Assembly (NCBI GenBank): GCA_014529385.2
Contig: CM043946.1
Location: 21,134,577-21,198,576, forward strand
From: Adiantum capillus-veneris
Lineage: Eukaryota > Streptophyta > Polypodiopsida > Polypodiales > Pteridaceae
Reading direction: 5' to 3'
DNA: 64,000 bases
In this document: positions 11,458-22,990 of the stretch, piece after piece
Position numbering within the stretch: position 1 is the stretch's first letter
How the letters are laid out: every line of letters starts with the position of its first letter
Program-made: the position numbers and the translations under genes
Notes under the pieces: generated by a model
Databases searched by the model: none
The model's input: the letters and a program-made list of their open reading frames with translations, nothing else
What the model was told of the DNA's origin: nothing

Positions 11458-11996
11458 ATGCTTGTAGGGTGCCAAAGGCACATGCATCTGTGCTTTGGTT
11501 GTGTTCTAGAGACGGAGCAACTAGAGAGAATTTCGACTTATGCGAGTTATCAATATCCACCTACTTTAGGTTCTGGGCCCTCGGCAGGGACCCAAGGCAT
11601 TACAAACCAAGACCTGAACACAGCGGCTAGTGACTCTTCCTCTGACTACGTCGTCATGGAGGGTTTCCCAATGCCTAATCCCAATAGCTCAAGCCAAGAC
11701 ATGCATGCCATTGGCCCGCGATCCGAGCAGAGCGTGCTTAGCCGCTTGCAGGAAACCTTTAGTAGAGCCACTCGCTCCGAACATGGAACTAATGATGTAA
11801 ATGAGGGGGGGTGGGGAAGTAAATTCTCCATTCGTAACCAATGTAGACCCTATACCGTTATAGAATGTGCACATGAATACTTCATTCACGGCACCTCTTG
11901 ACTCTTCAGAGTTATTTCCCTCCAAGGTCATATTACCCGATGGTAGAAGCCTTGCCGAAGTGCAAGAGATTGAACGATATATCTTTGCAGCGAGGG
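11458..11996 (+). pseudogene. Gag N-terminal segment of the gag-PR element, interrupted by the chromovirus
   Basis: The frame at 11458-11810 encodes a Ser/Gln/Pro-rich segment (SSDYVVMEGFPMPNP, SVLSRLQETFSRATR). A G-rich run at about 11804-11817 shifts the frame, after which the reading goes on through FTAPLDSSELFPSKV and AEVQEIERYIFAAR up to the insertion point at 11996. The same frame resumes after the insertion at 20906 with the duplicated GAGGG, so the chromovirus inserted inside this ORF. No known domain is recognised in this N-terminal part. Confidence 0.6.
11992..11996. repeat. Target site duplication GAGGG (left)
   Basis: Identical to 20906-20910, on the other side of the nested chromovirus. 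Confidence 0.92.
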
Positions 11997-13595
11997 TGTA
12001 ACATTTAATGGCCTAAAAACTTGTGTGTAGCGGAAATTAGCATGAACATAGTGGGAATTTCATTAGAATAGATTCCTAATGAGAATTACAAGAGTGCTTG
12101 GGTGGAGAGAGCAACAAAAAGCATAACACCTACTTAGATAGCATGAACAATACTTTCAAAAGAGAGAGAAATTAAGCTATTGACAACAGTTGAGGACCGG
12201 ATTTTCATGGAGCCGGTCCCCCCTCCAAAAGGCTTTGTATTATGGTTTCTCCCATCAAGAGAGACATTGTACAATACAATTCTTTGTGTTCCTTCAAGAC
12301 TAGCTAGTGCAATTAAGATGAAAGCTTCATGCACTAAGCAAAACACTTAGCAAACACAACATCAATTATCCCCGGTCTGAGACCCAAGACCTCACACACC
12401 TTCGAAGATGGTGAGAGCTAGTAGGGTATGAGAGTAGATTGAGAGGAAGAAGGAGTATCTTACGAGAAAGATGCACATCTCCTCACATAATCACTCATAT
12501 TAGCATAGCTTAGCTTAGTAATTAGCTTGGTAGAGGAGATGAGCATGCATTGAAGCTTGTATCTTGGTTGGATTTTCATCCACATGCCAAGAGTGTGTCG
12601 ATGTAGGCTTCTATCTCACAAGCTTGGAGTAGGTGATGAGCTCTCCATTAAAGCTTGGGAAGAGATAGTCTTCTTCTTGCTTCTCACATAGACTATGTGA
12701 GAGTGTGTGTGTGTGTGTGTGATAATTCCTTGCAAAACTCAGCCCCCTCTCTCTCTTGGGCGAGTCCCCTTGCTAATTTCTCTTGCTATCCTCCCATTGG
12801 ACCTCCCCAGGGCTAGCCAATGACTATTAAGCGGCATAAGTGATAGCCTTCTGAAATGTGTCCCTCTTTCCCCTTTTGTGAGAGCTTTAGGTAATTTAAT
12901 AATTCCACTAAACTCTCATTGGACCCCTTTGCATCCTTGCCCATAGGAATCAGGCAAGCCATTGGGCTGCTAAATGCTCATTGGACCCCTTGGGAGACTG
13001 TCCAATAGTCTTCTAGAGGACTTTATTCTCATTGGTTATTTTATTAAGTGTTTTTAAATTAATTAAACTAGATTTACTCTAGCCTAATTCTCGTTGGTCC
13101 ACCTCCAAGGCCATCCAATAGGAATTGGGTACACCTTGTGGGCATCTGGCCTAGGGAGCTGACATGTGTCCCTCATTCCCTTTGTGTAAAGGGAGCTTGT
13201 GTGTGTGTGTGTGGATTTTTCTCTCATCCCCTACATGCTAGGATCGCCCCCTCCTATGTAGGGATGTGCAAAGACTTTTTTGGACACACACAAAGCATTC
13301 AATTCCCCTATGGTTGACCTTTGGACACAACCTTTGAATTTTGGAACCTTAGCATTTTGGAAGCCTCAATGGGCTCAACCTTAGGGTCTTTTTAGCCCAT
13401 TGTTACACATGGATCTTTTGAGATTCCCCCCCCCCCCTTTGGATCCCTATTTTCCCTCCTTTGGATCCCTATGTTGGCTAGTCTGCTAGCTTAACCAATA
13501 TTCTAGCTTTTTCTCCCCTGGCACTTCCCCATATTAAATAATCAGTTTAACATGAGAAAATCATTTAGGAGAATTACATATTGATTATTACGACA
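11997..13595 (-). repeat. 3' LTR of the nested chromovirus
   Basis: About 1599 bp; direct copy of 19309-20905 and inverted copy of the solo LTR at 53051-54650. It contains a (GT)n run near 12703 and a second GT tract near 13199. Confidence 0.92.
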
Positions 13596-13625
13596 TTACC
13601 TCTCTCTTGAAATCATAGTCGTCCT
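13596..13625 (-). promoter_or_regulatory. Polypurine tract of the chromovirus
   Basis: On the minus strand the bases directly ahead of the 3' LTR read TTTCAAGAGAGAGGTAA, purine rich and in the expected position for plus-strand priming. Confidence 0.6.
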
Positions 13626-13977
13626 TGACTATGTTGTAGAGAAGATAAAGCATATTCATGAGTCCTTTTCTTAGCGGGTAGAGGATCCCTATGTTACCCT
13701 ACGACATCATTCCACAATGGATGACTAGTCCATTTGGTGCTTCAGAGCCTGAGGCTTCCGCTAGCATGTCTGCACAGTAGTCCTATCAATCTTCCATAGT
13801 AGAGTGACAAGCTCTACTTGGTGTTTGGGAGACGTCGTCTCTGCAAACTTGATCTAAGCATGCATACTACTTCATTTTTGTGCACAATAAAAAAAAAAGA
13901 GTCTAATAAGACAAAAAACTTTGTTCATTTTTAACATTTTGTACATTTGCTTACTCTTGGGAAGCATTGTAAGCATT

Positions 13978-15069
13978 GATAAGGTTTAGGTTATCCTTTA
14001 ATTGTATGCCTTGCATCCATCTAGCATCTTCAAAAGGATAATTCTTAAACTTAATAAGATATCATCGGATAGTCTTACCACCTCTTAGTACCTTGTCTTC
14101 ATGTCGGAGAATGGACTCGGGTTGCAGCACCTCCTCTTGGTCCTCGATCTCCGCTGGGTCTTCAATAGTTGGTTCTTGAGGTGTCTCTCCTTTGTAAGGC
14201 TTTAATAGGCTCACATGGAAAGCATTGTGTATGAGCCAATGATTGGGCAACTTGAGTTGATAGGCCATCTCATTGATTGGCCTAAGAATTTGGAAGGGAC
14301 CATAGTACCTTTTTGCTAGTTTAGCATAGTACTTTTGGTGCCCCGTAGGATTCTTGCCCATCGTGTGCCTTAATCGAGACTTGGGAAACTTTAATGAGAT
14401 CCAATCATTTTCTTTGAAGGCTTGGGCTCTTCTGTGCTTGTCAGCAGCAGTCTTTTGCCTTTGCTGTGAGATAGAGATAGCATCCTTAATCTTTTGAAAA
14501 GATTCTTGTAGGTATCGGCTATACTCATCTGCAACGAAGATCTTCCCATGTACCTTAAGTAGCAAGGTACTTTTTGATCTTCCCTCAATTACCTCGAAAG
14601 GTGCTTTTCCCGTGGAAGTATGTACAGTGTTATTGTATGCATACTCCACTAAGGGTAAGTACTTCTCCCATTGGGATCTTTGATCTACTTCCGTTACATA
14701 GGCTTTTAGTAGATCAAGAATAGTTAGGTTATCTATTTCACTTTGGCCATCCGTTTGTGGATGATAGGCCGAAGAGAAGTTTAGCCTTGTCCCTAAATTC
14801 TCAAAGAGACCCTTCCAAAAATTACTGGTCATTCTAGGATCTCTATCCGACACTATGGACATTGGCAAGCCATGGTACTTGAAAATTTGTGAAATGAAGA
14901 GGGTTTCCATTTGATGGTCTTTGATAGTCTTTTTGACGGGTATAAAATGAGCTTGTTTATTGAACCTGTCTACTATCGTCCATATTCCCGTATTCCCATG
15001 GATAGACTTAGGCAATCCAAAGATAAAATCCATGGATATGCTCTCCCATGGTGAATTAGAGATTAGCAA
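13978..15069 (-). pseudogene. Chromovirus integrase core, C-terminal module and chromodomain
   Basis: The open frame 15069-14062 starts just after the zinc-binding domain. The DDE core shows SMDFIFGLPKS (first Asp), SIVSDRDPRM (second Asp) and TDGQSE (Glu). The GPY/F-like block is RYYGPFQIL, followed by IHNAFHVSLLKPYKG. The end (LQPESILRHEDKVLRGGKTIR) begins a chromodomain. A TGA at 14064-14062 interrupts it, but the same frame continues YLIKFKNYPFEDARWMQ down to about 13978, matching the YLVKWKGY...W core. The chromodomain identifies the element as a chromovirus and would in principle target insertion to modified histones. One premature stop is seen in this piece. Confidence 0.85.
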
Positions 15070-15117
15070 GGGTTGAAGAAATCCAAGTTGCTTCCCTCTA
15101 TCAAATTTTGTCTTTTG

Positions 15118-15963
15118 TCATACCACACATTTAGAAACATACTCTTGTATGTTCACTTTCATGGTAGGCCAATAGAAATATGTTTCAATTCCCTTTAAGG
15201 TAGACTGAATCCCTCTATGCCCCGCATAAGGTGGAGCATGAGATTCACACATTACTTTCTCACGTAGTGAGTTAGTAACACATAGTCTATTTCCATAGAG
15301 AAGATAACCATCTTGTAAAGTAAATGGTTCTTCTTTCTTACCTAATGCAAGGGCTGAAATCACATCTCTAAAATCGGGATCAATAGCATACTCATCTATC
15401 ATTGAAGATAGATCATTGTGAGTTGCTATGGAAACCGCATTCACTCTCGGCCGTCTTGAGAGTGCATCAGCTACTCGATTATGCTTTCCAGCAATGTGAG
15501 AAATATGAAAATGAAATTGCAAAAGGAAATTTTCCCACCTCATTTGTTTGTCGGAGAGCTTGGTCTGCGTCATGAAGTACTTAAGACTTTGGTGATCCGT
15601 TCGCAGAATGAAAGGAGTCCCCAATAAATAGTAGTTCCATGAGTCTAAGGCATGTAGAACTGCAAAGAGTTCCTTTTCATATATGCCTAGAGCTTGCTCA
15701 ACAAGGTCGAGCCTTCGACTCTCATAGCCTATGGTGTGCCCTTCTTGGAGAAAAACAGCTCCAAGGAAATCACCACAAGCATCACATTGGACCTCAAATG
15801 GTTTTGAGAGATCCGGTAGTGTAAGCATAGGTTGAGAGATAAGCTTTTCGAAAGCATTGTTCTCCTTATCATACCATTTATACCTAACTCTTTTCTTTGT
15901 TAGGTCATGTAATGGTCCGGAAATTTGTGAGAACTTTTCTATTAAGCGTCTATAGTAGCACAC
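15118..15963 (-). pseudogene. Chromovirus RNase H and integrase zinc-binding domain
   Basis: The 281-codon frame opens with the connection domain (YYRRLIEKFSQISGPL). RNase H follows with its acidic residues in VQCDACGDFLGAV, YEKELFAVLHAL and LRTDHQSLKYF, then DALSRRP. The integrase HHCC domain is HAPPYAGH...SKCVV, where the last Cys codon is TGA at 15120-15118; the downstream frame (QKTKFDRG) continues in phase into the integrase core. At the 5' end, near 15955, a one-base indel separates this frame from the RT frame (RSFIGMCA on one side, YYRRLI on the other). Confidence 0.85.
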
Positions 15964-16601
15964 ATACCTATAAAGCTCCTTAGTTCATGAAGATTCTTTG
16001 GTTTAGGCCATCCTTTTATTACCTCTAACTTTGATGGATCCATTTGGATGCCATCTTGAGAGATAATGTGACCTAAGTACTGTATCTCTTGCAAAAAAAA
16101 GAAATCACTTTTCTTTCGATTAACATAAAGTTTATTCTCTCTTAAAACTTGAAATATTACCTGGAGGTGTTGCTTGTGTTTGTCTAACGAATTAGAGTAG
16201 ATGATAATATCATCAAAGAACACTCCAGTGAAGGTTCCATGAGGCCTGAACAACTTCTCCATCAAGCGGTTGAATGTGGCTGGTGCATTGGTCAAGCCAA
16301 AAAGCATGACAATGTATTCGTAAAGACCAAATGTGGTGCGAAATGCGGTCTTTACAATGTCTTGATCAACTATCCTTATTGGATGATAGCCACTTTTTAG
16401 GTCAATCCTACTGAAGTAGGTCGATCCTTGTAGATTATCAAATAGGTCTTCTACCCGTGGAACGAGAAACCTATTCTTGATAGTGATCCTATTTAGTGCT
16501 CTATAGTCGACACACATACGATATGTGCCGTCTTTCTTTTGCACTAATAGCACAGGTGAGGAAAAATGGAGATGAGCTAGGCCTAACCATGCCCTTCTCA
16601 A
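15942..16601 (-). pseudogene. Chromovirus reverse transcriptase
   Basis: The frame shows all RT blocks in order: SSPVLLVQKKDGTYRMCVDYRAL, STYFSRIDLKSGYHPI, TAFRTTFGLYEYIVM, FGLTNAPATFNRLM, the catalytic box VFFDDIIIYS (YxDD replaced by FFDD), YVNRKKSDFF and YLGHIIS. It overlaps the protease frame at its start: a run of five A at 16562-16566 (plus strand) carries one base too many relative to a continuous frame. The aspartates are intact, so only the indels and the Tyr-to-Phe change separate it from a working enzyme. Confidence 0.88.
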
Positions 16602-17285
16602 CTAACTCATGCACTTTCCGCATAATCTCCTCTTGTTCAGCTTGAGAAACTCTATAAGGAGGTTTGTTGGGCGGTGAAATTCCTGGAAGAAGTTCAATTG
16701 CATGGTCATCATTACCTCGTTTAGGAGGTAGCTCACAAGGGATGTCGTCAATAAAAACATCTTGAAACCCCTTGAGAAAATTGGATAACTCTAATTCCTT
16801 TTGGTTGCTTTTATTTTCTTTTGCTAAAGCATTAGGTTCATTTTGAGAATATTTAACAAAAATCATGCACACGGAAATAGAGCTCTTTATTGACTTGTTG
16901 AAAGCTGGTGTATGTACAATGGGAATAGTGTTACCCATTTCCTTAGCATCTATATACATGTCTTTTTTCCTAAACTTAAAGGAGATTCTCCTTTCAGGGA
17001 ATTTAACATTGGCAGCCAGGCGGTCAAACCATGGTGCCCCTAGGATTACATCCTCATGCTTGAGAGGAGAGATAAAGAAGTCCTCTTTGTCCACATAGCT
17101 TTGGACATGAAGACTCAATTTCCCGATTAAGGGAGTGACTAAAGCTTCTTGCCCCTTGAAAGCACTGTCTGTGGGTAGGACATCTCCCATCTAGTAAGCT
17201 TGTATGCCTAGCTTGGTGGCCAACTCTATAGCTATAAAATTGTGAGTAGAACCAGGGTCAAAGAGAATAAAAGCATCATGTTCTC
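16560..17285 (-). pseudogene. Chromovirus aspartic protease and RT leader
   Basis: Minus-strand reading from the zinc knuckle leads in the same frame to AFILFDPGSTHNFIA at about 17278, the retropepsin active site in the DPG variant, with the end of its flap region near 17190. A TAG at 17193-17191 (AY*MGDVL) interrupts the frame. The frame from 17190 on carries LHVQSYVDKEDFFISPL, EDVILGAPWF (the hydrophobic-Gly flap motif), then the spacer and ELVEKGMVRPSSSPF, the start of RT. The frame breaks at the A5 run at 16562-16566. Confidence 0.8.
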
Positions 17286-18890
17286 TTACCTTTCCCCAAG
17301 CATGGCATAGAGGAGATTCTTTGTGATGAGTTTGGTGAGTCTCCTCCTCTTGGATTTCAACCAAGGAAGCTCTAGGAGGATCTTGGCGGTTGTTCTTTTG
17401 GGAACAAGCGCGGTACGCATGCCCTTGTTCGCCGCACTTGAAACACCGGTTATCCTTGCGATAACGCTCGAGCTCTTCAGGAGAGAGTTTTTTTTACCTT
17501 TGTAAACTCCCTTCTCGTTAGCTTTGTTGGAGTTGCCCTTAGGAGACTTTTGGACATTGTCCTTCCCCTTAGGCTCATTGGAACCCTTGTTTTCCGTGGG
17601 CTTATCATTTCTTTTAGCCCCCGTTTGGAAATTGAATCGAGAGGCCACCATAGTATGGTGTATTACCGCCGATATGGTACGTGGCCTTTGGGAGTTGACA
17701 TACTCCACCATTTCTTCGGTTAAGCCCGCACAAAATTGTTGCTTTTGCTCTCCAAAATCCAACTTTTTGAATACAGTGGCTTTGAGTTGTAGGTCCCAAA
17801 ACTTGTCTACATATTTGTGGATGGATTCATAGGGAGAGAGCTTTAAGATTTGCCACTCGGTGAGTACTTTGTCTTTGGCATCGGTGGCCAAAAACTGCTT
17901 CATAATGGAATCTCTTAAAGCTTTCCATGTTCGTGGAGCTTCACCGTTGGCTCGTAGGCTAGACCACCATTGCTTGGCGGACTTTTGAAAGTGAATAGCT
18001 ACATGGCGTAGCTTACAGGACTCCATGAAGCCCTCATCTCCAAACGCCACAGCGAATTGTTGGATAAAGGCCAAGATGTTGTCTGTAGCACCAAAGGTAC
18101 CATCATAGGTAAGGAAAGAGATGCTCTTCCCTCCCTCTTTGAATTTCTTCAACTTAGACGACCTCTTCCATGCAGCATAGGATTTCCTATGGCCTCTTCT
18201 TTTTGATGGTTCAAAGGTTGCACCATCACTTTCTTGAGAAGGTGAAGAATTTGAAGAAGGTGGAGAAGAGGGTAACCTCTTTCTCGCATTTTTCTTGTCT
18301 TGATCTTCGGCGTCTTCACCATCACTTTCATAAGAGGAAGAGGATGGAGAAGATGGAGAAGAGGGTGTCCTCTTTCTCGCCTTTTTCTTCTCTTGCTTTT
18401 TTTCATCCCTCTTTGAATTATGATGTGGAGAAGAGTGCGATGGTCTTCTCCGCTTTGGTGGTGATGGAGAGCATTTAGCCCACCATCTTCGTGAAGCCAT
18501 CTCCGCCAAGGTGGTGGGAGACTCATTTCTTTCTCTTTCCTTCAATGGAGGCTCTTGAGTTCTCCTTTGGGAAGGAGATGCATCATCAAGAAGTAAATTC
18601 TTGAGCCCTTCATATGGATTCTCTTCTTCTTCCCGAATAGGAGAGAGACCTTTTTTGGGAGTCTCGCAAGGAGGCTTCCTAGGTGTTCTCTCGTCATGGT
18701 GGTGAGCTTGGAGAATCCCGTGAGCACGGAGCTACCATTTCACTTCACTTTGGAGAGATGGATTGCCCATGGCTTGTTGAAGCGTAGAAACAAGATAGTT
18801 AACAAGCATCAGAGCATCATTAGTAGCTTGCTCATTAGCAAAATCAGAGTTATCAACATTAATTTCACTTTCTTTACTATTGTCAGCCAT
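17286..18890 (-). pseudogene. Chromovirus gag (capsid, basic linker, zinc knuckle in -1 frame)
   Basis: The ATG at 18890-18888 (MADNSKESEINVD) opens a frame of about 535 codons, broken once by TAG at 18734-18732. A very acidic/basic Ser-rich segment (SPSPPKRRRPSHSS and KKARKRTPSSPSSPS) precedes the capsid-like gag domain: FLTYDGTFGATDNILAFIQQF, FQKSAKQWWSSLRA, WKALRDSIMKQF, YVDKFWDLQLKA. After the linker with YKGKKNSLL the zinc knuckle CFKCGEQGHAYRAC (about 17454-17413) is found only in the -1 frame. The switch coincides with a run of eight A (complement of 17488-17495) followed by C. Confidence 0.85.
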
Positions 18891-19293
18891 TCTAACAACT
18901 TTTAGGTGTAAACTTTTTAGGTGTACTTTGGCACTTCAAGCCCTAGTTACTACTCCTCTTTATCCCTTTAGAAAAATCACTCAATCTACTGTACCCGTGG
19001 CTCGAATACCATTAATTCCAAGGAATAGGAGTGAGGGTCTTTCAACACCAAAACAACACCAGCTCCTGTCAAGCTTCTAATAGCTCAATAGTGGTTAAGC
19101 CATAGGCAAGCCCCGTAGGACTCCACTATTAAGACCATAGCTCTCAATGGTGATGCCCCGTTAACTGCACGAAGGCAGGCGCACTGCAAGGCTGAAAAGT
19201 CCCTATTCTACTTACTCACAGGCAATTAATAATACCAACCATTTATAGCTAGCTTGAGGACCTCCCTTCTTGAGCAAAAAAAGAGAAACCTTG

Positions 19294-19308
19294 TGCCCTG
19301 ATACCAAT
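19294..19308 (-). promoter_or_regulatory. Primer binding site, initiator tRNA-Met type
   Basis: On the minus strand, immediately after the 5' LTR, the sequence reads TTGGTATCAGGGCAC, close to the TGGTATCAGAGC complement of plant initiator tRNA-Met (one mismatch in the core). Confidence 0.88.
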
Positions 19309-20905
19309 GTAACATTTAATGGCCTAAAAAATTGTGTGTAGAGGAAATTAGCATGAGCATAGTGGGCATTTCATTAGAATAGATTCCTAATGAGAATTAC
19401 AAGAGTGCTTGGGTGGAGAGAGCAACAAAAAGAATAACACCTAGTTAGATATCATGAACAATACTTTCAAAAGAGAGAGAAATTAAGCTATTGACAACAG
19501 TTGAGGACCGGATTTTCATGGAGCCGGTCCCCCCTCCAAAAGGCTTTGTATTATGGTTTCTCCCATCAAGAGAGACATTGTACAATACAATTCTTTGTGT
19601 TCCTTCAAGACTAGCTAGTGCAATTAAGATGAAAGCTTCATGCACTAAGCAAAACACTTAGCAAACACAACATCAATTATCCCCGGTCTGAGACCCAAGA
19701 CCTCACACACCTTCGAAGATGGTGAGAGCTAGTAGGGTATGAGAGTAGATTGAGAGGAAGAAGGAGTATCTTACGAGAAAGATGCACATCTCCTCACATA
19801 ATCACTCATATTAGCATAGCTTAGCTTAGTAATTAGCTTGGTAGAGGAGATGAGCATGCATTGAAGCTTGTATCTTGGTTGGATTTTCATCCACATGCCA
19901 AGAGTGTGTCGATGTAGGCTTCTATCTCACAAGCTTGGAGTAGGTGATGAGCTCTCCATTAAAGCTTGGGAAGAGATAGTCTTCTTCTTGCGTCTCACAT
20001 AGATTGTGTGAGAGTGTGTGTGTGTGATAATGCCTTGATAAATCAGCCCCCTCTCTCTCTTGGGCGAGCCCCCTTGCTAATTGCTCTTGTTATCCTCCCA
20101 TTGGACCTCCCCGGGGCAAGCCAATGACTATTGAGCAGCATAAGTGATAGCCTTTTGACATGTGTCCCCCTTTCCCCTTTTGTGAGAGCTTTAGGTAATT
20201 TAATAATTCAACTAAACTCTCATTGGACCCCTTTGCCTCCTGGCCAATAGGAATCAGGCAAGCCATTGGGCTGCTAACTGCTCATTGGACCCCTTGGGAG
20301 ACTGTCCAATAGTCTTCTAGAGGAATTTATTCTCATTGGTTCTTTTATTAAGTGTTTTTAAATTAATTAAACTAGATTTACTCTAGCCTAATTCTCATTG
20401 GTCCACCTCCAAGGCAATCCAATAGGAACTGGGTACACCTTTTGGGATCTGGCCTAGGGAGCTGACATGTGTCCCTCATTCCCTTTGTGTAAAGGGAGCT
20501 TGTGTGTGTGTGTGTGTGTGTGGCTTTGTCTCTCATCCCCTACATGCTAGGCTCACCCCCTCCTATGTAGGGATGTGCAAAGACTTTTTTGGACACACAC
20601 AAAGTATCCAATTCCCCTATGGTTGACCTTTGGACACAACCTTTGAATTTTGGAACCTTAGCATTTAGGAAGTTTTAATGGGCTGAACCTCAGGGTCTTT
20701 TTAGCCCATTGTTGCACATGGATCTTTTGAGATGCCCCCCTCCCCCTTCGGATCCCTATTTTCCCTCCTTTGGATCCCTATGTTGGCTGGTCTGCTAGCT
20801 TAACCGATATTCTAGCTTTTTCTCCCCTGGCACTTCCCCATATTAAATGATCAGTTTAACATGAGAAAATCATTTAGGAGAATTACATATTGATTATTAT
20901 GACAG
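19309..20905 (-). repeat. 5' LTR of the nested chromovirus
   Basis: About 1597 bp, starting TGTAACATT and ending TTATGACA in plus-strand reading; direct copy of 11997-13595. Confidence 0.92.
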
Positions 20906-22912
20906 AGGGAAAAGGAATTCGAGAGCTTACGTAAGGTGGAGCAATGAAGAGAGTTAAAAGTGAAAGCCCCTATGTCAATATCCTTGCTAAGAGAGGAGTT
21001 GAGTGCTCCTGACTTAGCAACCACTAAGGACCAACCCCTAGAAAGCAACATTGCATCTAGCTCAAAGGACACCCCTAGCACCTCAATCCTAGATGGAGTG
21101 TTCCTAAATGAGAACTGGGAGTACGAACTACAAACAGAAACTATGACCGACCTATACACAGGTCACACCTATCACGTGGGTTGGTTAAATGTCCTAAAAT
21201 CCACAATGGGTGCTACTAGTGTGGAGGATCAACAACAAAGAGTTTGTGAGGTCATCCATAGGGTCATTGAGTTAGAGAGACAGAACAAGGGGATCAACAT
21301 GCGTTCAACGGGTCTCATGAGATTCTTGGATATAGGAAAGGCTAAACAACCGACCTTATTGCAAATGGAGACTACCTCAGTAAGTCCGATGGATCCTCCA
21401 TATGTTGTTTCTCCAGGGGTCTCAGTGCAATCTGAGCCCACAAGTGATAGCTTCACGTTTCCAAGTCTAAATCATCTTTCCCTTGATGACACCACGGCTA
21501 CCATGCCTACCCCAATGATGGGCATGCCGAGAAACACGCCATGGACCTCATTTGTTAGTAAAGCACCACTACATGGTAGCTCAATGCCTGCAACAGTACC
21601 TACAAGTGTGTACCAATCATATACACCCATGGGTCCTCGTACTCATGTAGTCCCTACCCCTCCCATTGTTTCAACTACCTATGCTCCACAACCACAACAC
21701 CCAAGTTCTTATTTCTATTGGACTATACGGACTAGCATTAGCATGTCACATCCGATGTCTGCTATGCCTAGGGCCACACATATGAACTTTGGACCACCAC
21801 ATGGCACAACATCGTACCCAACGTGGAACCCAAGGGCTTCCTATGCGCCAAGACCGATGCCAATACCTACTCCACATGTAGTCTCTGGAGCACCTCCTCC
21901 CACGGTGCCTGCTCACTTAGGTGACTTTGCAACATTTGCTCAAGCTATCAGTCGATCTATTGATGAGAATATGCATAACGTGCTTGATAGAGAGCCTAGA
22001 AGTAAGGTAGTACAAATAGCCAAGCTCACACAAAAATTTAGTGGAGACGGGGATGTGGGAAATCATATCGAAGTGTTTGAACAGATATGCGATTCTCTAG
22101 GAGAACACAATGACCTACATAAGAGCAATGCTTTAAGCCTAACCTTAAGTGGGAAGGCAGGGGAATGGTGTAGAACCCTAAGGGTGGAAGAAAAAACGAT
22201 TTACCCTACTCTTAGGAGACTGTTCTTAAAAGAATACATACGAGAGTGAGTACTTTGGGGTGTAGCCTCTCAGCTCCAGAAAGCCCAACGAGAGGAAGGA
22301 GAGTCGGTGAGAGACTTTATAAGTCGCTTGAAGCATTTGAATTCTCGATGTAATCCAAATGAGCGCTTCAACAATAACCAATGGCTTGACAGATTCATTA
22401 GGGGATTACGACATGAGGATATCTACAATGGCTTAGTCATTAGAGGTAGCACCACTTGGAAAGCAGTCACCACCAGTGCGATCCAATTGGAGGATAATTT
22501 AATGATTCAAGGAGAAAGAGTGTCTGTTGAGTCTAAATATATTAGCTCACAAGCATCGGGGCATCAGCCAATGACCCTAAAGCCTATTGCTAAGGAGCCA
22601 AAGATATCTGAGATGACTTTAGCAGATCTCACCAAGGCTATTCAAGAGAGTCTTAGAGACAATCGTGCTTTGCAAAACAATCATATGTATCCAAGAAGGG
22701 AGCAACAATGGTGCTCAGTATGCTATGGACCGCATAGTACAAGTGAATGCCCTACTTTTAGAGTAAAATTCAATGGGAACTGCAATGCCTGTGGGAGGTA
22801 TGGTCATCAAGCTAAGGATTGCATAGTATTTAAGCACGCGATGGCCAATAGACCAACCTTAGCATGGACACACACCTCGAGTGCCTGCATTGATGCCGGC
22901 CCCACCTCTTGA
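20906..22912 (+). pseudogene. Gag of the gag-PR element (capsid and two zinc knuckles)
   Basis: This is the continuation of the ORF cut at 11996. After a Pro/Met/Thr-rich segment (about 21370-21930, the TMPTPMMGMPRNTPW type) comes the gag domain: KFSGDGDVGNHIEVFEQI, SGKAGEWCRTLRV, LRRLFLKEYIRE, a TGA at 22247, then in the same frame QKAQREEGESVRDFISRL, NNNQWLDRFIRGLRH and WKAVTTSAIQLED. Two zinc knuckles follow, CSVCYGPHSTSEC (H spaced by three) and CNACGRYGHQAKDC. Internal stops at about 20948 and 22247 do not change frame. No frameshift is seen between 20906 and 25648. Function: packaging capsid for a retrotransposon RNA. Confidence 0.82.
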
Positions 22913-22990
22913 ACAAACAGCACAACACATGTTCCCTAGGGCCAAAAATGTTGTTAGGACCACAACCACCACCATCCGAGAATCACTTCT

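Larger units (their letters stand above)
11997..20905 (-). mobile_element. Nested Ty3/gypsy chromovirus, 8.9 kb, minus strand
   Basis: It is bounded by two 1.6-kb LTRs (TGTAACATTTAATGG...ATTATGACA in plus-strand reading) and a perfect 5-bp duplication GAGGG. On the minus strand the order is 5' LTR (19309-20905), Met-type primer site, gag with zinc knuckle, protease, RT, RNase H, integrase with GPY/F-type module and chromodomain, polypurine stretch, 3' LTR (11997-13595). Structurally it is complete, but stops and at least three frameshifts disable it. LTR differences by eye are only a few per cent, so insertion is younger than the host element. Confidence 0.92.

Noticed and set aside
7273-15120. 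Selenocysteine at UGA codons replacing zinc-ligand Cys
   Set aside because: Land plants lack the selenocysteine machinery as far as is known and both elements are broken elsewhere.
17323-18478. Plus-strand frames opposite gag in the chromovirus
   Set aside because: Shadows of the minus-strand gag ORF; no start context or domain.
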